DNA of 64,000 bases, taken from positions 217,982 to 281,981 of the forward strand of contig CAMLKG010000001.1 in the NCBI GenBank assembly GCA_946480695.1, written 5' to 3'. This DNA comes from an uncultured Cellvibrio sp. Lineage in GTDB: Bacteria > Pseudomonadota > Gammaproteobacteria > Pseudomonadales > Cellvibrionaceae. Within the stretch, counting starts at the first letter, position 1, and each line of letters starts with the position of its first letter. Of the stretch, positions 1 through 9,585 are shown in pieces. A program made the position numbers and the translations under genes. The notes below the pieces were generated by a model. That model had not been told where the DNA came from, made no database searches, and worked only from the letters and a program-made list of their open reading frames with translations.

Positions 1-1521
1 CACGCCCGCTTCCACAGCGTTAATGACGGGTATTTCCAGTTCGTATTTCACATCAAAACGCGCGGCGCTGATCACATCGTCATTAATGCGCGGATAGCGT
101 TCGTAATTGGTCAGGCGCAGGTTACTGACACCATTGGCATCATATTGGGTGTAATCGCGACTGAGGCTCACACTGGGGACGTTGATGCCGTCCAGTAAAT
201 AGGTGACGGATTGGTCGGTATCGCGTTCGAAAGGATCGCTATTGGCGGTCGGTGACGCCTTGGGCGTGTACAAATGCGCGCGTACCACGCCATCGGCCTG
301 GACACCGGAGGCATCGGAGTGGGATAAGTCGAGCGACGCGGTAAGCGCGTCCTGCTTCCATTTCAGGTTCAAACCGCCCGACAGCAATTCGTTGGTTTGG
401 GTGACGTCATTGCTGTTGATTTGCAGGTTAAGCCCCGTGGGGTTGGTATCGCCTACTTTAAATTCGCCACCGATCACCGCCTGGTTATTCCACAACACCA
501 TGTTACTGATTTCGGCGTTGCGCAAAGGCTGGATGCGGAAACCGCGCGAATAGCTGTCCGATTCAAACTTGGAGTAGAACACATCCGACTGGATGGAGAG
601 GTTTTCCGTGGGTTCAAATTGCACCGCCGCAACATAACCATCGCGGGTTTCTTCTCCCCCGGTCTGGAAGACTTCAAACCCTTCCGCCATAAATACTTCG
701 GTGGGGCGATTGGCAGTCGGCAAGGCATTAAAGTTTTCATCGACAATGCTGGTGCCGAGTCGCTCGTCCGGTGTTACCAGGGAATAGGGCGTTGCCTCGT
801 AGTTATATTGTTCAAAGCGCGTTGCCGAGCGCGGCTGGACCAACCGGGCGTAGCCGAGGGCAAGGCCCAGTGTGTCGTCCATTAATTTTTTCTGGAAGGA
901 GAGGGAGAAACGCTGGCCGTAGGGGTCGGCACCGTAAATATCGTCGGCCTGGTCATTGAAACTGCCGCGCACGCCGATGACCACCTTTTGATCCTCACCC
1001 ATTTCCAGCGGGTTGGCGGTTTTCAATTCCACGCTTCCCGCCACACCGCCTTCAATCAGCGACGCCTTGGGCGACATGTAGACTTCCACCGATTGGATCA
1101 GCTCCGAGGGGAACTGGCTGAACTCCATGGCGCGGGTGCCGTTGGGCGACACCTGTTCGCGGCCATTCAGGGTGGAGAACACAAAGCCCTCGCCCATACC
1201 GCGCACCTGGATGGTACCCGCCTGGCCGCCGGAACGGGTGACGGTGATGCCCGGTACGCGACCCAGCGCGTCGGCAATGGAGACATCCGGCAAGCCGCCC
1301 AGGTCTGCGGCGGATATGGCCTGGACAACGGTATCGGCGTTGCGCTTGGTTTCAATGCTGTTTTGCAGCGAGCGGGCGTAACCCGTCACTGTGAGTTCTT
1401 CCACCAATTCCCCCGGCGTTTGCCCGGGAACATCATCCTGTGCCAGCAGGTGCGCGGGCCAGGTAGTGATGGCCAGGGTAGAGATCACCAGGGCCAGTGG
1501 TTTTACAGGGAATCTTTTCAT
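1..1521 (-). CDS. TonB-dependent receptor, N-terminal part (truncated by window edge)
   Basis: Outer-membrane receptor for active, TonB-driven uptake, probably of maltodextrins given its neighbours. The frame is open from an ATG at 1521 to base 1 (507 codons) and continues outside the window. It starts with a signal peptide ending near AHLLAQ, then a TonB-box-like EELTVTG and a plug domain with SIADALGRVPGITVTR and SPKASLIEGGVAGSVELKT, followed by the first barrel strands. The same plug signatures occur in the complete receptor at 17238-20105, so the two are paralogues. It lies 77 bases downstream of the pullulanase gene on the same strand, with no terminator seen between them, so the two are probably cotranscribed. 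The Shine-Dalgarno match is weak (GAGAA). Confidence 0.9.
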   Translation of the reverse strand, partial: MKRFPVKPLALVISTLAITTWPAHLLAQDDVPGQTPGELVEELTVTGYARSLQNSIETKRNADTVVQAISAADLGGLPDVSIADALGRVPGITVTRSGGQAGTIQVRGMGEGFVFSTLNGREQVSPNGTRAMEFSQFPSELIQSVEVYMSPKASLIEGGVAGSVELKTANPLEMGEDQKVVIGVRGSFNDQADDIYGADPYGQRFSLSFQKKLMDDTLGLALGYARLVQPRSATRFEQYNYEATPYSLVTPDERLGTSIVDENFNALPTANRPTEVFMAEGFEVFQTGGEETRDGYVAAVQFEPTENLSIQSDVFYSKFESDSYSRGFRIQPLRNAEISNMVLWNNQAVIGGEFKVGDTNPTGLNLQINSNDVTQTNELLSGGLNLKWKQDALTASLDLSHSDASGVQADGVVRAHLYTPKASPTANSDPFERDTDQSVTYLLDGINVPSVSLSRDYTQYDANGVSNLRLTNYERYPRINDDVISAARFDVKYELEIPVINAVEAGV

Positions 1522-1598
1522 TTTTCGTATTCTCATCTTATCCGTTTAACTATCGCGTCCGGCCCCGGCAGTGTGGGGAGCCGGTCGGGCCTGTTGAA

Positions 1599-4500
1599 TT
1601 AATTGCCTGCCGCCACCACGGTCAGTGTGATGGCGTTGGGGCTGGAGGTATCCACCGTAAAGCGATAGTTACCGGCCTCGGGAATAGTGATCGATAAGTT
1701 GTCGTTGGAGCCCTGGATCAATTCGGCCGGCTCTCCCAGGACCACAGCCGAACCGCCAAGGTTGGGGTTGGACCAGTTGGCTTCCGCTACCTTGAATTGG
1801 TAAGTGCCTGCGGCCATGCCCAGTGTGAGCGCATACAAACCCTTGCCCTGGTAGACGAGGTGATTGGTGGCGTTGGTATCGCCCCAGCCAGCGGAGGTCA
1901 CTTCACCGCGCAGGTAGATGGGCGTCGCCGCAAACAGGTCTTCGAGGAATACTTTGAGCAACGGGGCATCAGGGTTGCGCGCATCCACCACAAAGCGGTA
2001 GGTACCGGCGGTGGCCACGGTCAGGCCGATGTTGGCGGCACCTCTGGCGAGGGTCATGCTTTCGCCGGGAACAGCGGCGGTTGCCGAGCCAAAGTCCACA
2101 CTGCTCCAGTCGCTGGAGGCAACCTTGAACTCGTAGCTACCCGCGGCCAGGGCGACGCCCAGGGCGTAAATACTCTCGCTCTCATAGGCCAGTAAATTAC
2201 CCGTATCCGCGTTCCATTGGCTGGTGGTGACGGTACCGCGCAGGTAAACCGGTGTGCCCCTCCAGGTTTCCGCATCGACCACGCGCAGGGTCGGTGTAGT
2301 GGTGCTCGCGGACGCATCCAGTTCGAAGCGATATTCACCGGTCACCGGGAAATCAAGGCTGACATTTCCGTTATCGCCCTGGGTCAAGGTCACGGATTCG
2401 CCCAGCGCGATGGTTTGGTTGGCCCCAAGGTTCGGTGTGCTCCAATTGGCATCAGCCACCTTGAAGATCCTGCTGCCCGCAGTTACGGTCAAGACCGCGC
2501 TATAAACGCCATCGCCGTCATAGGCCATCTGGTTAACAGCGGTGGCATCCCAACCGGCGGCGGAGACCTCACCACGCACATAGATGGCCGTATCGCCGTA
2601 GGGCACCACGGTTGTTGAGCCGAGGCTTGCCGTCGCCGCAAGGCCATCGCCCTGGGCGCCGGATTGGGGTTTGACAAATACCGCTGTGGTATAGGCGGGA
2701 ACAGTAAAGGTTCCGCCGCCATCGACGGCCGCATAACTGGCGGTGCGCACCGCCGGATCAGCGGAATTTTGCTGGATGCTGTGCAGCACGAAACCACTCG
2801 CTGTAGGCACCTTGGGAGCCTGGGTTACTCCAGTGCCGTTGATAACCACCACCAGGGCATCCACCGCCGGGTCCAGGTCGGGGCGGGGTTCAGTGGTTTC
2901 ACCCACAGTACCCGCACCGTCATCAATACTCATCACAATCAGGCCGGCCACTTGCGATTTGCCGCCATCGTGGAAGCCCACGCGATCCATTACCTCTTCC
3001 GCCGTTTGCAAGCTGAACAATGGGCTGCCGGACGCTATCGACAGGAATTCATTAAACACGGCAGACGCCCGCGCGATGTGGCCCGGCATCGCCCGGGTAT
3101 TCGGGTTGGCAAATACGGCTTTTACATAATCGTCGGTCACCCCGTCGCGCAATTCCGGCGGCAAACCCACCCCCCAGTTATTGGATTGTTTGGTGAAATC
3201 CACCGCGTTAAACCAGTCCCCGGCGTTGTAGCTGTTAGGGGACATGGACTTGGAGCGCAGCAGGTCGTTACCCATATGGATAAACGGCACCCCTTGGCTC
3301 AGCAACGGAATGGAACTGGTAAGGCTGCTGATGCGCACACGATCTTCTATCGCCAGGGTTTCGGGCAAGGCACCGGGGCGATGCATCCAATCCCACAGGG
3401 TTTCGTTATCATGCTTGTCCACATAGTTAATCGCTTCCTGCGGATCAAGGTTGTAAGCGCCCACCGTCTGGGCTTTGATCACTGTGCCCGACCGGGTTTT
3501 AAGTTTGAACTCACTGAGGTTGCCCGCCAGGCCAGCGCGAATCGCATCCACGTTTTCGCCATTGATTAACGCGAGGCGCTGCAAGGGATTGCGGATTCGG
3601 TCATTGAACGTGCCTATACCGGTTCCCGCCAGCGCCTCCTGGGTTGAGCGCTCGGCGATGCGATCACCGGAGGTGCCACCGGCGGGAGTCCAGGCTTCAG
3701 CGTAGAAATAATTATCTTCATCCACCGCCCTGACGGCGTTGTAGGCATCCACCAATACCGCTTTCGGCATATAGCCCGATTGGTCGAAGCGGAAGCCATC
3801 CACCTTGTAGTGTTGGGCCCATTGCACTACCGAATCCGCAACAAACTTGCCCATCATGCGATGCTCGGTAGCGGTATCCGGCCCTGCGAATGTGCCGGTT
3901 TCAGGCACCCCGGTGGCCGGGTTGGCGCGATAGTAATAGCCGGGAACCACTTTATCGAACACCGAATTCGCCGCTTCAACGCCGGATGAAATGGTGTGGG
4001 GATAAACCACATCCATCACCACCCGCAAACCGAGCTGATGCAAGGCCATATTCATTTCGCGCATTTCCTTCACACGCATCGCGCCCTGGGGATCGGTCGC
4101 ATAACTGCCTTCCGGTGCGTTGAAATGCTGCGGGTCATAACCCCAGTTAAAGCCGTCCAGCCCGGCCATCGCAGCCACCAGCGAACGCGCCTGGCTGGAT
4201 TGCGGATCAAACCCCTGCAACACACTGCGCAGGGTGGCGCCGTTGCTCACCGAACCATCGCACACACTGACTGCATTTTTGTCCGCCACTTTTTCGCATA
4301 ACTCAAAGACGTAACTGTCCAGGTTCACCTGTGCGCTTATCTCTTCATTGATGCTGCTACTGTCATTGCTCGGCAACAAATGGATATGCGTCAAACCCGC
4401 ATCAACCAATGAGCGCAAATGTTCGACCGGCGCAGTGTTGGTTTGCGTGAACGCCAGGTATTTACCGCGATACGCCGCCGGTGTGCTTTGGTCGTTAATA

Positions 4501-6083
4501 CTGAAATCGCGCACATGGCCTTCATAAATAGTCATGGCCTCCGGTGATGTCACGGTAGGAATTGTGTGGTTATCCCAACCGGCGGGTTTTAAATCGGCAT
4601 CATTTAAATTGATAAATTGCGAATGGCGGCCGTTGGCGGATAGGGAAACCGAATAGGGATCGGTCACTTCCAAACGCTGCACTTTTTTCGCCAGCGGATT
4701 GTAGGCAGTCACTCGGAAACGATAAAACTTGCGATCCAATTCCGCAGCGGAACCGGTGTAGCTCCACACCCCGGAATTTGCATCCCATTGCATTTCCTTC
4801 GTATCGGCAACACGCAAGGGATCGCCCGAATAAATACGCAACTCAACATTTTGTGCGGTTGGCGCCCACACCGAAACACCGACGCCATTGCTGTAATTCA
4901 CACCCAACGCCGCTTCGTCCGCGTTCGGGGTTTCACCGGCGGTATAGAGTGCATCCAGCACATGGGGCAGTTGGATGCGCGTGGCGCGACCACGCTCCAG
5001 GGTCACCGTTGCACCCGCTTCATTTTCTTCGACGGAGTCATAACGGCCGAGGATTAGCAGCTCATTTTTTAATGTGCTTTTTATCGCATCGATTGAAACG
5101 GTTGCGGGCAAGTCATAGGCAAAATAATGCGTGAGATGCGGCACTAATGCCTGCTCTTCTGCGGTAAGTGCGCGCCCCGCGTTTAATGTGGCAAGCAGTT
5201 CACCGCCCTGCAAGCTGCCATCACTTCCCGGCGCCATTCCGCCGACGGCTGAATGATAGAGTTCTACGGTTTTATCCGCTGCAAATTCGCGGTTCCAAAT
5301 GATGGTGCGCGGGCTGATCCAATGGGCTTCAACATCGGTAATACTTAACAAAGGACGCTCGAGCGAACATACATCGTTGATACAAATCGGAATGCTGCTC
5401 GCGCGACTGTTGCGCATATTGTCGGTATTTACGATCACCCAGGCCATGCGGTCATATTCGCCACCATCGCGCTTGATATTGACCTGCAAGTCACCGGTTT
5501 GCGCTGCGCCGCCGGGCGTCTTGATAATGAAATTACCGCAGGTGCCCAATTCGCTGGTGGGGATGACAAAGAAGGCGCCGTAATAGGGGTCATGGCGCTC
5601 ACCCGGCGCACCGTCATCCTTGCTCGTTATCCCGGGACCATTGGGCCAGGTGGTGGGAATCGCATAGCTTGCACCGGTCCTGTCGGTTGCGGAACTGCCC
5701 CAACCATTGCCGCAGTCTTGCCACAAATGCAAATTGTAACTGGCGAATGCACCGAGTTTTTCGTCCGCGGTGCCATCCAGGTTTACATAGATAACCACTT
5801 CATTGGGGCCGGGCTTTCTTTCCGGCACCGGAAAATCCGGCACTACACACTCGGCACCATTGCGTACCTGCCCTTCCGGGCAAGCCGGTAATTCAAAGGG
5901 CGGGCGAGGATCGCCGCAGGTACCGTTATCCAGTATCACTTGCGGATCGCGACAGGTTGTTAATTCCGGCCTTTTATTATCCGTACCACTGCCACCACCG
6001 CATCCCGCCAACGCGAATACGGCAAACAGGGGAACAATCCCCCGCAAGATCCGCACGATTTTATTTCGCGAACTAAGGTTCAT
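1599..6083 (-). CDS. pullulanase-type GH13 lipoprotein with triple C-terminal module
   Basis: Starch-debranching enzyme that hydrolyses alpha-1,6 links of pullulan, amylopectin and limit dextrins, probably at the outer membrane. The 1494-residue product starts with a lipoprotein signal (lipobox ALAGC, followed by a Gly-rich linker). A pullulanase-associated starch-binding-like domain comes next (about residues 90-200), then N-domains including a CBM48-like region, then the GH13 barrel. Catalytic candidates are nucleophile D767 (GFRFDQSGYM), acid/base E796 (FYAEAW) and D892 (VDKHDNETLWD). Three repeats of about 110 residues follow (1165-1276, 1277-1386, 1387-1494). ATG at 6083 is preceded by GGGAGA. 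The gene heads a unit with the TonB receptor, and two palindromic operators lie about 225-280 bases upstream. Confidence 0.93.
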   Translation of the reverse strand: MNLSSRNKIVRILRGIVPLFAVFALAGCGGGSGTDNKRPELTTCRDPQVILDNGTCGDPRPPFELPACPEGQVRNGAECVVPDFPVPERKPGPNEVVIYVNLDGTADEKLGAFASYNLHLWQDCGNGWGSSATDRTGASYAIPTTWPNGPGITSKDDGAPGERHDPYYGAFFVIPTSELGTCGNFIIKTPGGAAQTGDLQVNIKRDGGEYDRMAWVIVNTDNMRNSRASSIPICINDVCSLERPLLSITDVEAHWISPRTIIWNREFAADKTVELYHSAVGGMAPGSDGSLQGGELLATLNAGRALTAEEQALVPHLTHYFAYDLPATVSIDAIKSTLKNELLILGRYDSVEENEAGATVTLERGRATRIQLPHVLDALYTAGETPNADEAALGVNYSNGVGVSVWAPTAQNVELRIYSGDPLRVADTKEMQWDANSGVWSYTGSAAELDRKFYRFRVTAYNPLAKKVQRLEVTDPYSVSLSANGRHSQFINLNDADLKPAGWDNHTIPTVTSPEAMTIYEGHVRDFSINDQSTPAAYRGKYLAFTQTNTAPVEHLRSLVDAGLTHIHLLPSNDSSSINEEISAQVNLDSYVFELCEKVADKNAVSVCDGSVSNGATLRSVLQGFDPQSSQARSLVAAMAGLDGFNWGYDPQHFNAPEGSYATDPQGAMRVKEMREMNMALHQLGLRVVMDVVYPHTISSGVEAANSVFDKVVPGYYYRANPATGVPETGTFAGPDTATEHRMMGKFVADSVVQWAQHYKVDGFRFDQSGYMPKAVLVDAYNAVRAVDEDNYFYAEAWTPAGGTSGDRIAERSTQEALAGTGIGTFNDRIRNPLQRLALINGENVDAIRAGLAGNLSEFKLKTRSGTVIKAQTVGAYNLDPQEAINYVDKHDNETLWDWMHRPGALPETLAIEDRVRISSLTSSIPLLSQGVPFIHMGNDLLRSKSMSPNSYNAGDWFNAVDFTKQSNNWGVGLPPELRDGVTDDYVKAVFANPNTRAMPGHIARASAVFNEFLSIASGSPLFSLQTAEEVMDRVGFHDGGKSQVAGLIVMSIDDGAGTVGETTEPRPDLDPAVDALVVVINGTGVTQAPKVPTASGFVLHSIQQNSADPAVRTASYAAVDGGGTFTVPAYTTAVFVKPQSGAQGDGLAATASLGSTTVVPYGDTAIYVRGEVSAAGWDATAVNQMAYDGDGVYSAVLTVTAGSRIFKVADANWSTPNLGANQTIALGESVTLTQGDNGNVSLDFPVTGEYRFELDASASTTTPTLRVVDAETWRGTPVYLRGTVTTSQWNADTGNLLAYESESIYALGVALAAGSYEFKVASSDWSSVDFGSATAAVPGESMTLARGAANIGLTVATAGTYRFVVDARNPDAPLLKVFLEDLFAATPIYLRGEVTSAGWGDTNATNHLVYQGKGLYALTLGMAAGTYQFKVAEANWSNPNLGGSAVVLGEPAELIQGSNDNLSITIPEAGNYRFTVDTSSPNAITLTVVAAGN
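1602..2591 (-). repeat. three tandem ~110-residue modules at the pullulanase C-terminus
   Basis: The coding sequence contains three consecutive divergent copies of a beta-rich module (bases 2256-2591, 1926-2255 and 1602-1925). Each begins T-x-[IV]-Y-[VL]-R-G-x-V and contains [IFY]-x-FKVA-x-x-[ND]-W and, near its end, G-x-YRF-x-[LV]-D. They look like add-on carbohydrate-binding modules, but I cannot assign a CBM family from sequence alone. Confidence 0.85.
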
Positions 6084-6307
6084 TTTTTTCTCCCGGATAA
6101 TTTTTATGTTGAATTCAGGTTGAAACCGATGAGCGGTGTATGCATCACCACACGATTAACTAATGGCAAAAAATGCGGCGAAAATTTATCGTCAGTTCAG
6201 CACCCAAGGCCAGGCACCAGTTGTGTATAAAATCGAGGATTATCGTTATAAAAAATAAAATGAATGATTAAAGCCTAGTCTATGTTTGCAAATTTCCATT
6301 CGCAAAC

Positions 6308-6321
6308 TACATACGTATGCA
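6308..6321. promoter_or_regulatory. LacI-type operator 1 (TACATACGTATGCA)
   Basis: One mismatch from the perfect palindrome TGCATACGTATGCA. Its centre is 42 bases (four helical turns) from the perfect site at 6350-6363, so a regulator could occupy both on one DNA face. It lies upstream of the pullulanase gene. Confidence 0.8.
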
Positions 6322-6349
6322 AAAATCCGGCGGGTAAAACCGCATTACT

Positions 6350-6363
6350 TGCATACGTATGCA
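6350..6363. promoter_or_regulatory. LacI-type operator 2 (perfect TGCATACGTATGCA)
   Basis: Perfect palindrome, extended to 16 bases by flanking T and A (6349-6364). This is the most symmetrical copy in the locus, with operator 1 42 bases away. Confidence 0.85.
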
Positions 6364-6429
6364 AGGCGATAAAAGAGGAAAAAAAGTAACACTTTAATGC
6401 GGGAGGGAATGCCACCTTTCCACCACACA

Positions 6430-6455
6430 GATGGCCATGGAAAACCATGCCCATC
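6430..6455 (-). other. intercistronic hairpin with CCATGG core
   Basis: Arms of 11 bases with one mismatch (GATGGCCATGG and CCATGCCCATC) around an AAAA loop, 19 bases past the stop of the SusA-like gene. There is no T-tract on either side, so it is more likely an mRNA-stabilising or processing hairpin than an intrinsic terminator. A similar hairpin sits at 11466-11489. Confidence 0.5.
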
Positions 6456-6473
6456 TATTATTTAACGGCGCAA

Positions 6474-8315
6474 TCACATTGCAATTGCAACAGATTCCAG
6501 GGGCGCAAGCTGGAGCGGCTCATTTAACATGACCGTTTTTCCGGAAATAATATTCAATCCCCGTCGGTATTTTCCCAGGATGTTTTTGAAGCGTGATAAA
6601 TCCAGGCGTGATGCCTGTTTATTTTTATTTAACACCACCATCAACAGTTCATCCTGGTGTTGGCGAAAATAAACATAATGGCCATTTTGCGGAATATAAT
6701 GCACCAGCCTTCCCATAGCGATTGCCGCACTGGTTTTGCGCCAGTTCAACAACCGTTTTAAATAGCCTTGCGCTTCTTGTTGCCGTGCGGTTAACCCCTG
6801 ACCGGTAAAGGCATTCGTTTTATCACCGCTCCAGCCACCGGGAAAATCAGCACGCAGCAAACCGTCGTTGCGCACAATCGGACTGGGGACCAGTACTTCC
6901 GTACCGTAATAAAATTGCGCGATACCTCGCGTGGTTGCGCTGAACAACATAGAGGTTTTCCACAAATCCAGGTTCTCATGCAACAGTGAATAGATGCGTG
7001 ACATATCATGGTTATCGGGAAACACCATTAAACCCATCGGGTCGGCGTAGACAAAATCATTGGCAATCATTTCATAGAGTTTTATCAAACCACTGGTATG
7101 ACTTTCTTCCGCATTCAATACTTCCGGCATTAAATAAACTACCGGAAAGTCCATGAGGCTCGGTAAATTGGATTCGTAACCATCGCGATTCATCGCCCCT
7201 TTCTGCCAGTAAGAAAGTATATGCGGATTGGAATTCATTTCCTCACCGACAATATTCAGATATGGGTATTCATCCGTCACTGCCTTGGCCCAGCGCGCTA
7301 GAAATATTTTATCGGAATAAGCATAGGTATCTTCGCGAATACCGGAGAGATTCGCGTACTCAATCCACCAAAGCGTATTCTGGATTAAATAATTTGCGAG
7401 TAACGGATGGCGCTGGTTCATATCGGGCATGCTTTCCACAAACCAGCCATCAGTAAAACGCTGTTTATCCTCAGGCGCGGCATGTATATCCAGTACCGTC
7501 GTGTGTTGGTTGTTGGTAGGTACAAAACCGGATTGGTAATTAAGCCAATCGGATGCAGGCAAATCCTTCATCCACCAATGACCGGTACCTATGTGGTTGA
7601 GCACAATATCCTGGATTACACCTATGCCTTTTTTATTCGCGCGCTCCACCAACTTTTTATAATCTTCATTGCTACCGAAACGCGGATCAATGCGATACAA
7701 GTTCGTGGGCGAATATCCATGATAGGAATATTCCGGCTGGTTATTTTCAATCAACGGTGTCGGCCATAACATGGTAAAGCCCATGTCCGCAATATAATCC
7801 AGTTGTTGTGCAATACCTTGTATGTCTCCACCATGGCGGCCCACCGGATTATTCCGGTTTGCCGATTCGCGCATATCCGGATGTGAATCATTGTGGTTAT
7901 CGCCATTGGCAAAACGATCCGGCGTTAGCAAATAAACAGCATCTTTCGCAGAGAAGCTGCGGCGCTCCGCAGATCCCGGCCGGCGTTGTTCCAGGCGATA
8001 TGCAAGGGTTAATTCTTCAACACCGTCTTTCACCATACGGATACTAACCTTACCCGCTTTAGCGAGTTCCGAAATCCGCAAGTTAATAAAAAGATAATTC
8101 GGATTGGATGTGCGTTCCACTCCGACCAAAGATACTCCCCCATAATCAACTTCCGGGGTTAGCTCGGCGATATTCTTGCCATGCACCATCAATTGCAACT
8201 GCGGGTTTTTCATTCCCACCCACCAATGCAGGGGCTCCAGGTGGTCCACTTTATAACTGGCCGCCACCGCACACACCGAACAGCACAAGGCCAGCAACAG
8301 GATTAATAATTTCAT
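6474..8315 (-). CDS. GH13 neopullulanase/cyclomaltodextrinase-like enzyme (SusA-like), copy 1
   Basis: Periplasmic alpha-glucan hydrolase, expected to cut pullulan, cyclodextrins and dextrins after import. The 613-residue protein has a signal peptide ending near VCAVAA. An N-terminal domain like that of SusA contains LEPLHWWVGMK. The GH13 barrel has D329 (GIREDTY), E358 (IVGEEM) and D437 (DNHDMSRI) as catalytic candidates, and a small beta C-domain ends the protein. ATG at 8315 has GGGAGA 6 bases upstream; a TTG 12 bases earlier is a less likely start. The gene lies 30 bases downstream of the acyltransferase gene on the same strand, so both may be read from a promoter near the operator at 9553. 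It is a paralogue of 13617-15482. Confidence 0.92.
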   Translation of the reverse strand: MKLLILLLALCCSVCAVAASYKVDHLEPLHWWVGMKNPQLQLMVHGKNIAELTPEVDYGGVSLVGVERTSNPNYLFINLRISELAKAGKVSIRMVKDGVEELTLAYRLEQRRPGSAERRSFSAKDAVYLLTPDRFANGDNHNDSHPDMRESANRNNPVGRHGGDIQGIAQQLDYIADMGFTMLWPTPLIENNQPEYSYHGYSPTNLYRIDPRFGSNEDYKKLVERANKKGIGVIQDIVLNHIGTGHWWMKDLPASDWLNYQSGFVPTNNQHTTVLDIHAAPEDKQRFTDGWFVESMPDMNQRHPLLANYLIQNTLWWIEYANLSGIREDTYAYSDKIFLARWAKAVTDEYPYLNIVGEEMNSNPHILSYWQKGAMNRDGYESNLPSLMDFPVVYLMPEVLNAEESHTSGLIKLYEMIANDFVYADPMGLMVFPDNHDMSRIYSLLHENLDLWKTSMLFSATTRGIAQFYYGTEVLVPSPIVRNDGLLRADFPGGWSGDKTNAFTGQGLTARQQEAQGYLKRLLNWRKTSAAIAMGRLVHYIPQNGHYVYFRQHQDELLMVVLNKNKQASRLDLSRFKNILGKYRRGLNIISGKTVMLNEPLQLAPLESVAIAM

Positions 8316-8345
8316 AGGTTCTCCCAACTATTATTGTTAAAAACT

Positions 8346-9482
8346 TTAGCGACTGGATTCAGTATCCGGGACAATGGCAGCACGCGGTTTAAACCAGCGA
8401 CGCCCCGGCACTTCGATATAGCGATAGGAAAAATGCGCGGAAATAATTGTCAGCGACAAAAAGACAAGGACATAAAGCAATTTGAATAAAGGCGGTAAGT
8501 GCCCGATTGCCAAAGCGGTTTTAACCAAGGGCCAGGTGAACCAGAATACAAAAAACCAAAGACCGTGGATTAGATAGATGGAATAGGAAATTGTCCCCAA
8601 ATATTGTAATACCGGTTTATTTAGCAATGCACAAACACGCGCACGGTTATAAGCGGTCGCCAGCAAAAAAAGTATGAACACCGGAATGATGATCCAATCA
8701 AACCACTGGAAATGAAAAACTCCCACGATACCCAACAGCAGAGCAACAAACACTCCATCGCCCTGTAACCAGTACCGCCCCCAGCCACGCCAATAAAGTT
8801 GATAAATCCCCAAGCCAATAATAAATTCCAACAGGCAGCGCCAGAATCCGTAGTTAAAGGTTATATCCAGGGTTTTCCCTGGTAACCCATACATTAACGC
8901 AACCAAACCGGCAAAGGCGACCAGCATCGCAGGTACCACCAAACGCAAGGATTTTTTCCATAAACTGATTAACAGCACCAGGGCTGCACTGTAAGTCCAC
9001 CACTCGGCACCGATAGACCAGGACACCATATTCCAGGAGAGGTACTCATGCTGGTTCATCGCGTTGGTAAAAAATAATTGCGAAGGAATTGCGCTCCAGG
9101 CGAAATAAGTTTTCCAGCTTCCATCCACAATCTGGGGGAAAAAACCGGCAATTAACGGTGTTGCTATCACCAGCAGCAACAGGGTAAACAAATGCAACGG
9201 ATAGATGCGCGCAAACCTGGCCCAAAGGTATTCACTAATCGCCCCGGCTCTGTTGGGTGCTTGCAGCCTGTCGCCATAGACGTGCGCGATAATAAAACCG
9301 CTCAGCAAAAAGAAAAAATCTACCCACAGATAACCGCGGGCAATAATGCCGGTGCTGTCGCGCGGCAGCAGTGCCCCAAAATCGCGATAATAAAGGCTGA
9401 CATCAATGTGGAAGAGAACAACCCAGAGCGCCGCTATACCGCGCAAGGGCGTTAAAGAATGGATGTAATGAGCTGGCTGCAT
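8346..9482 (-). CDS. acyltransferase 3 family membrane protein (OafA-like)
   Basis: Integral inner-membrane O-acyltransferase of the family that acetylates or acylates sugars and envelope polysaccharides. Visible features are the N-terminal LTPLRGIAALWVVLFHID signature with the conserved arginine and histidine, DFFFLLSGFIIAHVYG, and about ten hydrophobic segments ending with a YIEVPGRRW motif. ATG at 9482 (378 residues) has a GGGA element 7 bases upstream; a GTG further up at 9518 lacks one. It is embedded between starch hydrolase genes and preceded by its own operator (9553-9566), so it is probably coregulated with them. Its substrate cannot be read from sequence. Confidence 0.88.
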   Translation of the reverse strand: MQPAHYIHSLTPLRGIAALWVVLFHIDVSLYYRDFGALLPRDSTGIIARGYLWVDFFFLLSGFIIAHVYGDRLQAPNRAGAISEYLWARFARIYPLHLFTLLLLVIATPLIAGFFPQIVDGSWKTYFAWSAIPSQLFFTNAMNQHEYLSWNMVSWSIGAEWWTYSAALVLLISLWKKSLRLVVPAMLVAFAGLVALMYGLPGKTLDITFNYGFWRCLLEFIIGLGIYQLYWRGWGRYWLQGDGVFVALLLGIVGVFHFQWFDWIIIPVFILFLLATAYNRARVCALLNKPVLQYLGTISYSIYLIHGLWFFVFWFTWPLVKTALAIGHLPPLFKLLYVLVFLSLTIISAHFSYRYIEVPGRRWFKPRAAIVPDTESSR

Positions 9483-9552
9483 AAAACGTCCCGGTGTGGT
9501 TATTCGTAGAATTCCCACAGAATAACCAAGTGGATTTTTGCCACCAACTCAC

Positions 9553-9566
9553 TACATACGTATTCA
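9553..9566. promoter_or_regulatory. LacI-type operator 3 (TACATACGTATTCA)
   Basis: Two mismatches from the perfect palindrome with the ATACGTAT core intact, about 70 bases upstream of the acyltransferase ATG. On the minus strand a possible -35 TTGTTA lies upstream and a TATGTA hexamer falls inside the operator, which would suit repression. The promoter reading is tentative. Confidence 0.65.
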
Positions 9567-9585
9567 CTGTCGCGCTTAACAATTA

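Larger units (their letters stand above)
6084..6473. other. 390-base control region between the pullulanase and SusA-like genes
   Basis: No gene is visible here. The stretch holds the pullulanase leader (adjacent to 6084), a minus-strand ACTAGGCTT element at 6271-6279, two palindromic operators (6308-6321 and 6350-6363) and an intercistronic hairpin (6430-6455) just after the stop of the upstream SusA-like gene. The pullulanase promoter probably lies between the operators and the leader. A TAGACT hexamer reading on the minus strand near 6280 is a possible -10. Confidence 0.6.

Noticed and set aside
988..1602. 204-codon plus-strand open frame at the window start
   Set aside because: Antisense to the signal-peptide and plug region of the partial TonB receptor, which has clear motifs.
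2664..3569. 301-codon plus-strand open frame opposite the pullulanase gene
   Set aside because: It is antisense to the GH13 catalytic region, has no family-like motifs and no ribosome site; the minus-strand reading is unambiguous.
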